From Bacteroidales bacterium (GTDB lineage Bacteria; Bacteroidota; Bacteroidia; Bacteroidales; UBA4181): DNA of 38,440 nt. The notes beneath the pieces were generated by a model. The model was given only the letters and a program-made list of their open reading frames with translations. It did not search any database and had not been told where the DNA came from. How positions within the stretch are numbered: the stretch's first letter is position 1; every line of letters begins with the position of its first letter. Below, one piece after another: positions 7,100 to 15,718 of the stretch. The DNA is taken from the NCBI GenBank assembly GCA_031275285.1, contig JAISOY010000094.1, forward strand, positions 1 to 38,440. Reading direction: 5' to 3'. A program made the translations under genes and the position numbers.

Positions 7100-8389
7100 T
7101 TATAGTAATTCCTGAAGTTGCTCCAGCTTCATTCCCCTGGAACCTTTGATCAATATGGTAAATGCTTCCGGAGGATCATTGGCCAGCGCATCTTTCAATG
7201 TCCCTATATCCTCAAATGCGCGGATCCCGGGAATATCTTTTGCCGCTTCAAAAAAACTCCTGCCAACAACTATGTTTTCTGTTTCAGGATGATTCATCAA
7301 TATACGAACAATCTCTGCATGCTCTGCTGCTGATTCAAGACCCAGTTCAAACATATCACCCAGTATCGTCATTCTTTTCCCTTGAACCTGCTCAAAGAAA
7401 TTATTGAGGGATTCTTTCATACTGGTAGGATTGGCATTATAGTAGTCAAGCAAAAGAAGATTCCGTCCGGTTTGCAAGACCTGCGACCGGTTATTTTGTG
7501 GAACATACCCTGAAAGAGATATAATGATCTCCTCTTCAGGCACCTGGAAATAATCACCGATACAAGCAGCAGACACAATATTTTCCAGATTATATGCACC
7601 TGCCAGATGTGTCTGGATAGTATAGGTTTTCTCATTTATAGAAAGCTCCATATAAAGATAAGGAGAAGCTGATAATACCCTGCCAATATAAGGGCTTTCA
7701 CCATATGCTATCATATTTGCCTGAACCTCTGCCAATAATTCCTTCAAGACCGGATTCGTAGCATTAAAGAAAATGGTTCCTTTATGTTTATCGAGATAGT
7801 CATAAAGTTCTTTCTTGGCTTTTTTCACACCTTGAAAACCTCCGAATCCTTCCAGGTGAGCCTTTCCGATATTGGTAATCAGGCCATGTGTCGGCTCTGC
7901 AATATTGCATAATAAGCTGATCTCTTGTTGGTGATTAGCTCCCATCTCAATAATGGCCATCTCGGTGTTCCGGTTCAACTGCAGCAACGTCAGGGGTACT
8001 CCAATATGATTGTTCAGATTTCCGGAAGTAGCCAGTACCTGGTATTTTGAAGACAAAACACTTTTCATTAATTCTTTGGTGGTTGTTTTGCCGTTCGTAC
8101 CTGTAACTGCGATCACCGGAATTGTAAATTTCCGGCGATGGAACCGGGCCAGATCCTGCAATGCAGCCAATGTATCTTCTACCAGAATAAACCGTTCATC
8201 AATTGCTACATCGGGCTTATCCACAACAGCATAAGCACAACCTGCATGTAAAGCCGTTGCAGCAAAATCATTTCCATCAAATTGCTCCCCTTTTAATGCA
8301 AAAAAAATACTTCCCGTTTCTGCCTTTCGGGTATCAGTAACTACCTTAGGATAACGAGTAAATAATGTATATAAATCATCTATCTGCAT
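7100..8389 (-). CDS. murF: UDP-N-acetylmuramoyl-tripeptide--D-alanyl-D-alanine ligase MurF
   Basis: MurF adds D-Ala-D-Ala to the UDP-MurNAc-tripeptide, the last cytoplasmic step of peptidoglycan precursor synthesis. The ATP-binding loop VTGTNGKTTTKELM (about residues 95-108) and the Mur-ligase central motif with IIEMGANHQQEI are clear. The N-terminal domain with TDTRKAETGSIFFALKGEQFDG is specific to MurE/MurF, and the C-terminal domain contains DYYNANPTSM. Length is 429 residues. It is not in a dcw cluster but lies downstream of gldJ, an arrangement I recall from other Bacteroidota, with a terminator hairpin between the two. Confidence 0.95.
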   Translation of the reverse strand: MQIDDLYTLFTRYPKVVTDTRKAETGSIFFALKGEQFDGNDFAATALHAGCAYAVVDKPDVAIDERFILVEDTLAALQDLARFHRRKFTIPVIAVTGTNGKTTTKELMKSVLSSKYQVLATSGNLNNHIGVPLTLLQLNRNTEMAIIEMGANHQQEISLLCNIAEPTHGLITNIGKAHLEGFGGFQGVKKAKKELYDYLDKHKGTIFFNATNPVLKELLAEVQANMIAYGESPYIGRVLSASPYLYMELSINEKTYTIQTHLAGAYNLENIVSAACIGDYFQVPEEEIIISLSGYVPQNNRSQVLQTGRNLLLLDYYNANPTSMKESLNNFFEQVQGKRMTILGDMFELGLESAAEHAEIVRILMNHPETENIVVGRSFFEAAKDIPGIRAFEDIGTLKDALANDPPEAFTILIKGSRGMKLEQLQELL

Positions 8390-8402
8390 CTGTTATTTGG
8401 CC

Positions 8403-8432
8403 TATAAAACAAAAAAGGGGCGCTGCCCCTTT
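8403..8432 (-). terminator. Rho-independent terminator after gldJ
   Basis: On the minus strand an 8-bp GC-rich stem (AAAGGGGC / GCCCCTTT, loop of three) is followed by a T-rich tail, TTTTTTGTTTTAT. It lies between the gldJ stop (8443) and the murF start (8389), so it should separate the two transcripts or attenuate read-through into murF. Confidence 0.75.
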
Positions 8433-8442
8433 CTGTTATTCT

Positions 8443-9930
8443 TTATCTGGTTGGTATCATGTGTCGTGAACTTTGTGCACCGACTCTTGTCATGGCACAG
8501 CGGAATCCGATATCATCCCTTGACTGATCTTCGGCCAGGAACCTTCTTGTCCCCGGGCTCAACCAATACGGACGATCCCTCCATGACCCCCCTTTATATA
8601 CACGTACATTGTCATTGATCAATGTCTGGGTAGGATCATACATCCGGTCTGATCCGGCATCTTTAAGACTTTCATCAGTATAATCCATGGTAGAACCATG
8701 ATCTCCGTCTTCGTAGTTACGATAATCGGACTTTGTAAACTGACGGCGCTGACTCATGGCATCTTCTTCCTTGATCGGCACATATTTCAGGCGACCCAAA
8801 CTATCTTTCTGTACAGGAGCTCCGGATTCATCAACGTCCAATACTTTAAATACATTTCCACGGAACGGGTTAAAGTCTTCTACATCTTCATGCGACATCG
8901 GACGATATACATCCAATACCCATTCATTGACATTCCCTGCCATACAATACAGTCCATAATCGTTAGGCCAGAAAGAAATAACAGGCAATGTCGTACTTCC
9001 TGCATCATTCAATGCTCCAGCCACACCCATCATATCACCACGGCCACGTTTAAAATTGGCTAACATTACACCTCTGTATTTTTTCTTGTGGTTACGAAGA
9101 ACATCACCATTCCATGGATAAATCCTTCTTTCATAAATCCTTTCATCATAAGAATTCCCAACTAATCCCAATGCGGCATATTCCCATTCAGCTTCTGTAG
9201 GTAAACGGTATTTCGGCAATAAAATACCATCTTCCAACATAACGCGTCGTTCTTCTTTATTGGGGTCCATACTTTTCAGGTTCTGCCTTACTACTCCTTC
9301 ATACTGTCCGACTAAATAGGCATCCGTATTAAAATTTTCAGCATCTTTCTGATTAGGGTCATTATCCAGAATACCTTCCCGGACCAGAATCCTTTCATTG
9401 ACACGGTCAGTTCTCCAGATACAGTAATCATTGGCCTGCAACCAACTTACTCCCACTACAGGATATTGATTATAAGAAGGATGACGTAGATACATTTCCA
9501 CTAATGGTTCATTATATGCCAATTTGCTTCTCCAAACCAGGGTATCAGGCAGCGCCTTACGATATACCTCTGGATAAGAAACAAATACACGGCGGATCCA
9601 GTGGAGGTATTCTTTATAATCCACATTGGCTATCTCCGTCTGGTCAATATAGAATGATTCAACGGTAACAGAACGGGGTGTATTATTCCAATCATACATT
9701 ACATCCTGGCCCACACGTCCCATAGTAAAATTACCTCCCTCAACAAATACCAATCCTGGACCTGTTTCCTGCTCCGGCACATCTTTTACCTCGTATCCTC
9801 CCTGATTCGGATCGTTATAGTTCCAACCTGTTGTTGGTGATTTGCCTTTTCCTCCTTTAAACAAACCGCAAGAAGAGATAAAAAGTACTGAAAGTAAAGA
9901 CAGTACGATAATCGAGAATCTATAAGTCAT
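8443..9930 (-). CDS. gldJ: Gliding motility / type IX secretion lipoprotein GldJ
   Basis: The ATG at 9930 gives a clean lipoprotein signal peptide with lipobox FISSC (Cys21); a TTG at 9939 would add three residues. The mature part is one FGE-sulfatase (SUMF1-like) domain with FVEGGNFTMG near its start, YPVVGVSWLQANDYCIWRT, RLPTEAEWEYAA, GLYCMAGNVNEWV and GGSWRDRPYWLSPGTRR. The position of the copper/catalytic cysteines of true formylglycine-generating enzymes holds no Cys, so the role is structural, as in GldJ and GldK. I prefer GldJ over GldK/PorK because of the GRGDMMGVAG segment and because murF follows. No porL-porM-porN genes are next to it. In Flavobacterium, GldJ is needed for gliding and secretion. 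Confidence 0.8.
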   Translation of the reverse strand: MTYRFSIIVLSLLSVLFISSCGLFKGGKGKSPTTGWNYNDPNQGGYEVKDVPEQETGPGLVFVEGGNFTMGRVGQDVMYDWNNTPRSVTVESFYIDQTEIANVDYKEYLHWIRRVFVSYPEVYRKALPDTLVWRSKLAYNEPLVEMYLRHPSYNQYPVVGVSWLQANDYCIWRTDRVNERILVREGILDNDPNQKDAENFNTDAYLVGQYEGVVRQNLKSMDPNKEERRVMLEDGILLPKYRLPTEAEWEYAALGLVGNSYDERIYERRIYPWNGDVLRNHKKKYRGVMLANFKRGRGDMMGVAGALNDAGSTTLPVISFWPNDYGLYCMAGNVNEWVLDVYRPMSHEDVEDFNPFRGNVFKVLDVDESGAPVQKDSLGRLKYVPIKEEDAMSQRRQFTKSDYRNYEDGDHGSTMDYTDESLKDAGSDRMYDPTQTLINDNVRVYKGGSWRDRPYWLSPGTRRFLAEDQSRDDIGFRCAMTRVGAQSSRHMIPTR

Positions 9931-9953
9931 TGTTAACAAATTTATTTTCGGTT

Positions 9954-9961
9954 CAAAGATA
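9954..9961 (-). promoter_or_regulatory. Promoter -7 box upstream of gldJ
   Basis: TATCTTTG on the minus strand matches TAnnTTTG and lies 24 nt before the gldJ ATG. The -33 region is weak, with a TTG at a spacing of 23 rather than 19. This suggests that gldJ can be transcribed independently of the porP/sprF-like gene just upstream. Confidence 0.55.
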
Positions 9962-9999
9962 TATAATATTCACATTATTACGAACAAATTCTTCAAAAA

Positions 10000-11001
10000 T
10001 TACAAACTGTATTTTGAGCATTTTATTGTTTTCATTTTCTTCTTTGGATGAATTTTCCATACCAAAGTGATTTCATGTGCCCCTGTTCCGGGAAATTCTC
10101 CTTTCTGATGAGACAACTTATAATCATAATTGTATACGATTCTATAATTAATTTGTTCCAATCCAACCAAAAAAGTTGCTGATTCGGGCGTAAAACCAGA
10201 TGCTGTTCTCATCCAAACTCCCATAAAAACAGGCTCATATGCAACATTTAATCCTAATGAAAAAATATTTTGATATTGTTGTTGCCGGAAATAAAATCCC
10301 GGAGAAAAAACTATTTTTTGCTTGTTAAATTTTCCAAACCGTAATGGAAAATAGGAAATAAAATGTGCACTAAGACTTAAAGGTGTACGTTTCTTATTTA
10401 CTTCAGAAAGTGTTTCAATCGGACCATTCAAATGATGGGCTGCCACTCCCATGCTATACCTATCGGAAAAATTAGCCACTACCCCAACTCCAAAATCAGG
10501 AAAAACAGAAGAATAATCCGACAGATATTCCGAAGAAGCGGTTCCTGAATACGGATTGTCATCCGGAAGAGTTAATCCTGATCCGTTCATGGCCCGCTGT
10601 ACCACCGACATCTGCAACCCGGGAGACAATGTGATCTGATTTGATATTTTAAACTGATAATTATAGTAAATTTCCACAGATGTCCGTGAATATATACCTC
10701 CTGCCACATCCCGGAATACCTGCGCACCTATTCCACTATTAATCGATGGTATTTTTTGATCATACGAAGCAAAATAAGAAACATAGGCATGATCCATCAA
10801 AGGCCATTGATCCCGGAATCCACCGGAAACCTTGATGTAATCATTGATTCCTGCAAGCCCGGGATTTACAGATAATGCGTCAAACATAAACTGTGAAAAA
10901 ACTGCATCCTGTCCGGATGTTGAAAAACACAGGAAACATTGTAAGACTACCACGAAAACACCGGTCTTCAAATTATCACCTTTACTTTGTTTAACGATCA
11001 T
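10000..11001 (-). CDS. Type IX secretion system membrane protein, PorP/SprF family
   Basis: This 333-residue protein has a signal peptide (hydrophobic stretch about 13-28, likely cleavage near Gly30/Gln31). The family hallmark follows immediately: QDAVFSQFMFDALSVNPGLAG, with a predicted beta-barrel rich in alternating aromatic residues. PorP of P. gingivalis and SprF of F. johnsoniae are outer-membrane partners of the T9SS or its SprB adhesin. The family is highly paralogous, so the exact member cannot be fixed from sequence. It lies upstream of gldJ and divergent from porU. The C-terminus (KIHPKKKMKTIKCSKYSL) is unusually basic for an outer-membrane barrel. Confidence 0.82.
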   Translation of the reverse strand: MIVKQSKGDNLKTGVFVVVLQCFLCFSTSGQDAVFSQFMFDALSVNPGLAGINDYIKVSGGFRDQWPLMDHAYVSYFASYDQKIPSINSGIGAQVFRDVAGGIYSRTSVEIYYNYQFKISNQITLSPGLQMSVVQRAMNGSGLTLPDDNPYSGTASSEYLSDYSSVFPDFGVGVVANFSDRYSMGVAAHHLNGPIETLSEVNKKRTPLSLSAHFISYFPLRFGKFNKQKIVFSPGFYFRQQQYQNIFSLGLNVAYEPVFMGVWMRTASGFTPESATFLVGLEQINYRIVYNYDYKLSHQKGEFPGTGAHEITLVWKIHPKKKMKTIKCSKYSL

Positions 11002-11071
11002 AAAAATACCCGACTTTCTCTTTATGGATAATAATCATAAAGGTTTGTACGTTTTTTGCAGCAAAAGGTTT

Positions 11072-11079
11072 TACTTTTG
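11072..11079 (+). promoter_or_regulatory. Promoter -7 box upstream of porU
   Basis: TACTTTTG matches TAnnTTTG, but there is no TTG at the ideal -33 spacing. Transcription would start near 11086, downstream of the TTG at 11056. That supports the later TTG at 11107 as the porU start codon. Confidence 0.5.
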
Positions 11080-11106
11080 TTGTATATTTTTAAAATATTT
11101 CCTGTA

Positions 11107-14100
11107 TTGAAGAACGTTTTCTGGGGCGTATTGTTGTGCTTTGTCACTTTTTTAAATCTTTATGGTGAAAATAACTCCGGATCGGTATTATCATCAGGGG
11201 AGTGGTACAAAATACATATTACCCGGGATGGTATCTACCAGATTACTTATGCTGAATTACGGAACCTGGGATTAAGCAATCCCGCCGACGTACGGATATA
11301 TGGGTCAGAAGGCGCTATGCTCCCGGAAACTGTTGATGCCCGTTTTTCCGATGATTTGAAAGAAGTTCCCATTTTGATGGTGACAAAGAATAATGGTGTT
11401 TTCACAGACGGCGATTATATTCTTTTTTACGGGCAGGGTCCGGTTGTATGGAAATACAATCATGACCAACAAGCCTTTGAACACGAGCTCCATTTGTGGG
11501 ACAACCAATCCTGTTACTTTATTACATCCCAGCCAGGCGGGAAACGCATAAGAAAAGAAGAATCATCCTCTCTTCCTGCCAACTATCAGGTTACATCTTT
11601 CGATGAACATTTGTTTCATGAACAGGAACTCAATAATGTCATTAATTCAGGAAGGTTCTGGTATGGAGAATATTTCCGTTCGCCACTAAACCATTATTTT
11701 TCTTTCTCCGTACCCGACATCGACCTCAACCAGCCTGTTTCCGTTAATATCGATTTTCTTGCCCGGAGCTCGTCAAGAAGTTATCTGGAGGTCCGTCACA
11801 ACAACCAACAAATAACCAATCAGGCATTACCAGTTTACGGACAGGAATATGCGGTAGCGTCATCTTTTACAGCCTCCCTACAACCGGCATCCGGACAGGT
11901 TTCTATTGAATTAATCCTGAACCAGAATGGTAATTCGCTGGCAGAAGGATGGTTGAATTTCCTGCGTCTTCATGTACGACGAAAACTGAATTTATCCCAA
12001 CCACCTCTTTTTTTCAGGGATATCCGTTCTGTAGAGGAAAACCGGGTTTCTGAGTTCAGTATTACCGGAAGTAACTCAAATACGGTTGTCTGGGATGTCA
12101 CAGACATGCATGACATACGGGAAATGAACACATCATTATCCGGAAACACATTAAGTTTTGTTACGGCAACCGGCCATTTGCGTGAATTTGTTGCATTTAA
12201 CCTGACTGATGGATTAATGAAACCATCTTTTTCCGGACAAAACCACATCGAAAATCAAAATCTACATGCTATCGATGCAGATATGGTCATTGTTTCCCAT
12301 CCCGATTTTATAAGCGCCTCGGAAGAACTTGCCAACCTGCATCGTGAAAATGACGGACTATCTGTTCATGTTGCGACAACAGAACAGGTGTATCATGAAT
12401 TTTCTTCCGGGAAGCAGGATCCGGCAGCCATTCGAAACTTCATGAAAACCGTATATGAAAAATCCGGTAAGCTAAAATACCTGTTATTGATGGGAGATGG
12501 TTCATTCGATAACAAATCAAATCAGATTAAGAATGGACGGGCAACCAGTAACACGAATTATGTGGTTACATACCAATCTGTAGAATCCGCACATACCATC
12601 CGTTCCTATGTTTCCGACGATTATTTCGGAATACTGGGCGATGGGGAAGATATTCTGGGAGGAAGCCTGAAAATAGGGATCGGCAGACTCCCCGTCCAGA
12701 CTTCCGAAGAGGCGCAGGACGCTGTCAACAAAATCCGGAAATATATGGAACATGAGATTTCCAGTGACTGGCCCAACATTATGGGATTGCTGGCCGATGA
12801 TGATGACGGAAATATACATATGTCCCAATCAGATAGTATTGCGGTATATGTAACCGATTATGAACCGCAGTATACCATTGAAAAATTATATTTTGATGCT
12901 TTCCAACAAATCCCCACGGCTGACGGACATCGTTACCCGGAAGTAACAGAACGTTTGGAAAGCCTGCTCAATAAAAGTTGTTTCCTTATCAATTACATTG
13001 GACATGGAAATGCTACCGGATTATCTGAAGAGCGGGTAGTTAATTCAACAAGTATCGACCAGTGGAAAAATAAGATCTATCCGCTATTTGTTGTGGCGAC
13101 ATGCGAATTCGGTCGTTATGATGACCAGAGAACCACTGCAGGAGAAAAGCTGATACTGAACCCTAATGGTGGAGGGATTGCATTATTGACCAGTACTCGC
13201 CTGGTATATTCCAGCCAGAATTTCCAGTTCAACAAAAGTTTCTTCCGCGCCCTGTTTTCAGAACCATTTGATGAGAATCCATACAGATTAGGAGATCTTA
13301 TCCGGTTGAGCAAAAATGCATCCGGAACGAGTATCAACAAATTATGTTTTACACTGTTGGGTGACCCGGCCCTAAAGTTACCCGTTCCTTCCAACAACAT
13401 CCGGACTGTTTCCATTAATGGGAAAGCAGTTGATGAGCCTTTAGATACCTTGAAAGCTAACAACAAAATAACCATCAAAGCTGAAGTCATCAATAAAAAC
13501 GGACAAAGGTTGGATTCTTTCAATGGTATTGTACACATTTCATTGTTTGACAAGCCACGGGAAAAATATACCCTAAATAATGACGGGAATACCCAACCCA
13601 TGAAATTCGAGACTCAAACATCTTTATTGTATAAGGGTAAAGCAACTGTCCGGTATGGTGAATTCGAGGCATCTTTCATCATACCCCGTGATATCAACTA
13701 CCAATTTGGACATGGAAAAATAAGCTATTTCGCTTATTCCGAATCGGATATTGCATCAGGAGCATTTAACCAAATTACTATTGGTGGCTCCGGAGATCCA
13801 ATCGACGACACATCAGGTCCGGAAATCCGGTTATTCATGAATGACACTCTTTTCAGGAACGGAGGTATCACCGATCAAAATCCGGTACTTATCGCTTTGC
13901 TTAAGGACGAATCCGGTATCAATACTTCCGGAGAAGGTATCGGCCATGATATTACCGCTGTACTCAGTCATGATCCATCAAAAATTTATACTTTAAATCC
14001 TTATTACGAGGCCGAACTGGATGATTATCGCAAAGGAATGGTAGTATATCACTTTTCGGATCTTCCTGTGGGCGAATATGAATTGATATTCAATGCCTGG

Positions 14101-14472
14101 GATGTGGTAAATAACGCCTCACAAGCAAGTATCCGGTTCCGTGTTACCCGATCTGGTGTTTTGCATATCAGCAACTTATATAATTACCCTAACCCCTTTT
14201 CCGACTTCACCTATATCTACTTTGAACATAACTTCCCAGAAGAAGCTGTTGAAGTGGAAATGCAGGTGTTCGACATCAACGGAAAGCGATTATCTACCAC
14301 CAAACAATCTTTATTTTCTGAAGGCTACACATCCGGACAGCTACGATGGAATGGCTATGATGCCAATGGAAACAGAATGAACAGTGGCATTTATCCGTAC
14401 CGGATCATTCTTCGCACAAAGACAGGACAGGAAGTACTGAAAAGTTCAAAAATAGTATTGATCCGACAATAA
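11107..14472 (+). CDS. porU: Type IX secretion system sortase PorU
   Basis: PorU is a surface gingipain-family (C25) cysteine peptidase. It removes the C-terminal signal of T9SS cargo and attaches A-LPS. With the TTG start at 11107 the protein is about 1121 residues and has a compact signal peptide (MKNVFWGVLLCFVTFLNLYG). The frame stays open to a TTG at 11056, but that start lies upstream of the likely promoter box. The catalytic pair is His633 (in NYIGHGNATG) and Cys666 (in VATCEFGRYDD), numbered from 11107. The C-terminus has YNYPNPF and a FlgD-like Ig fold (LRWNGYDANGNRMNSGIYPY). Length matches known PorU. porV, often its neighbour, is absent here. It ends 4 nt from the convergent cinA. 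Confidence 0.92.
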   Translation: MKNVFWGVLLCFVTFLNLYGENNSGSVLSSGEWYKIHITRDGIYQITYAELRNLGLSNPADVRIYGSEGAMLPETVDARFSDDLKEVPILMVTKNNGVFTDGDYILFYGQGPVVWKYNHDQQAFEHELHLWDNQSCYFITSQPGGKRIRKEESSSLPANYQVTSFDEHLFHEQELNNVINSGRFWYGEYFRSPLNHYFSFSVPDIDLNQPVSVNIDFLARSSSRSYLEVRHNNQQITNQALPVYGQEYAVASSFTASLQPASGQVSIELILNQNGNSLAEGWLNFLRLHVRRKLNLSQPPLFFRDIRSVEENRVSEFSITGSNSNTVVWDVTDMHDIREMNTSLSGNTLSFVTATGHLREFVAFNLTDGLMKPSFSGQNHIENQNLHAIDADMVIVSHPDFISASEELANLHRENDGLSVHVATTEQVYHEFSSGKQDPAAIRNFMKTVYEKSGKLKYLLLMGDGSFDNKSNQIKNGRATSNTNYVVTYQSVESAHTIRSYVSDDYFGILGDGEDILGGSLKIGIGRLPVQTSEEAQDAVNKIRKYMEHEISSDWPNIMGLLADDDDGNIHMSQSDSIAVYVTDYEPQYTIEKLYFDAFQQIPTADGHRYPEVTERLESLLNKSCFLINYIGHGNATGLSEERVVNSTSIDQWKNKIYPLFVVATCEFGRYDDQRTTAGEKLILNPNGGGIALLTSTRLVYSSQNFQFNKSFFRALFSEPFDENPYRLGDLIRLSKNASGTSINKLCFTLLGDPALKLPVPSNNIRTVSINGKAVDEPLDTLKANNKITIKAEVINKNGQRLDSFNGIVHISLFDKPREKYTLNNDGNTQPMKFETQTSLLYKGKATVRYGEFEASFIIPRDINYQFGHGKISYFAYSESDIASGAFNQITIGGSGDPIDDTSGPEIRLFMNDTLFRNGGITDQNPVLIALLKDESGINTSGEGIGHDITAVLSHDPSKIYTLNPYYEAELDDYRKGMVVYHFSDLPVGEYELIFNAWDVVNNASQASIRFRVTRSGVLHISNLYNYPNPFSDFTYIYFEHNFPEEAVEVEMQVFDINGKRLSTTKQSLFSEGYTSGQLRWNGYDANGNRMNSGIYPYRIILRTKTGQEVLKSSKIVLIRQ

Positions 14473-14476
14473 CGGG

Positions 14477-15718
14477 TTAATCCCCGCGTAGCTGTTCTAT
14501 CAACATGTTCAAAGCGGCAGTGGTAGTCCTTTGGATATTATTCTCCCTGTTGTTCCCAAAATGGAGAAGCTTTGAAATCACCCGTGATTTTGTTGCGAGA
14601 GCCACCCATATAGTCCCTACGGGTTTCTCCACAGTTCCTCCCGTAGGTCCTGCAATACCCGAAGTAGCTACAGCATAATCAGTATCCAATAGTTTCCGAA
14701 CGTTTTGTGCCATCTGCTCTACGACTATTTTGCTAACGGCTCCATATTGTTCAATATCAGACGCGACCACACCTAGAAGGCTCACTTTTACCTCATTGGC
14801 ATACGCCACCACCGATCCTTTAAAATACTGTGAACTGCCGGAAACGGTTGTTAACATATGTGCGATATTACCACCCGTACAACTTTCGGCAGTAGATACT
14901 GTCTCCCCTCTTTCTGACAACAAGCGGCCAACCAATTCTTCCGGTAGTTCGTCTTGCACACTTAATAAATGTTTTCCAAGGATAGGCCGCAATTTTTCAA
15001 TGGCCTCCTCTACCTCTCTTTCAATGAATGCTTTATCAGTACCGGATGTGGATAATCTTAAACGGATCATTCCTCCGGAGGGAAGATACGCCAGTTTCAT
15101 GTAAGGAGGCAAATGATCTTCCCATTGTTCAATCAACAATGCCAGTGAAGATTCTGGAATTCCGGAAACCAATAATGTCCGGTGTAAAATTACATCAGTC
15201 TCAAAGTATTGCCGCAACCGGGGAATCAACTCATCCTGCATCATGGTTTTCATTTCAAAAGGAACTCCGGGCATGGATATATATACGATCCCCTCCTTTT
15301 CGAACCACATTCCGGGAGCAGTGCCACAAGTGTTAGGTATAACGATACAGTTTTCAAGCACCTCCGCTTGTTTTTTATTCAAAGGGTTCATAGCAATATG
15401 CCGGGATGCCATTATTGATTCAATGTGCCGAAGCGTTCCTCCGTCAGTAACTAAACGGACGCCCGCATACCGGGCCAAAGCCGCTTTGGTAATATCATCT
15501 TTGGTTGGACCCAAGCCACCCGTAATCAGCACCAAGCGTACCCGCTTCGACGCATCATCCAATGCAGTATGAATATGTTCCCCATCATCTGAAACAGATG
15601 TGATCTGATATACGCTAATTCCTATTTTATTCAATTCCCGGGCAATATATGCCGAATTGGAATCTATTACCTGTCCTATCAACAGTTCATCCCCAATGGT
15701 AATTATCTCTGCCTTCAT
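14477..15718 (-). CDS. cinA: CinA-family protein (nicotinamide-nucleotide amidohydrolase)
   Basis: The 413-residue protein has the two classic CinA domains. The N-terminal MoaB/MogA-like COG1058 domain contains EIITIGDELLIGQV and GGLGPTKDD. The C-terminal deamidase domain contains AESCTGG (about residue 276) and TSGIAGPTGGT. Family members recycle NMN to NaMN and hydrolyse ADP-ribose; the competence name is historical. Its start overlaps the end of the symporter gene by 4 nt, which implies translational coupling. Confidence 0.93.
   Translation of the reverse strand: MKAEIITIGDELLIGQVIDSNSAYIARELNKIGISVYQITSVSDDGEHIHTALDDASKRVRLVLITGGLGPTKDDITKAALARYAGVRLVTDGGTLRHIESIMASRHIAMNPLNKKQAEVLENCIVIPNTCGTAPGMWFEKEGIVYISMPGVPFEMKTMMQDELIPRLRQYFETDVILHRTLLVSGIPESSLALLIEQWEDHLPPYMKLAYLPSGGMIRLRLSTSGTDKAFIEREVEEAIEKLRPILGKHLLSVQDELPEELVGRLLSERGETVSTAESCTGGNIAHMLTTVSGSSQYFKGSVVAYANEVKVSLLGVVASDIEQYGAVSKIVVEQMAQNVRKLLDTDYAVATSGIAGPTGGTVEKPVGTIWVALATKSRVISKLLHFGNNRENNIQRTTTAALNMLIEQLRGD

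Noticed and set aside
8443..9930. Active formylglycine-generating enzyme / sulfatase activator
   Set aside because: The fold is right, but the cysteine positions of active FGE are not kept and a lipoprotein signal plus the T9SS context point to GldJ.
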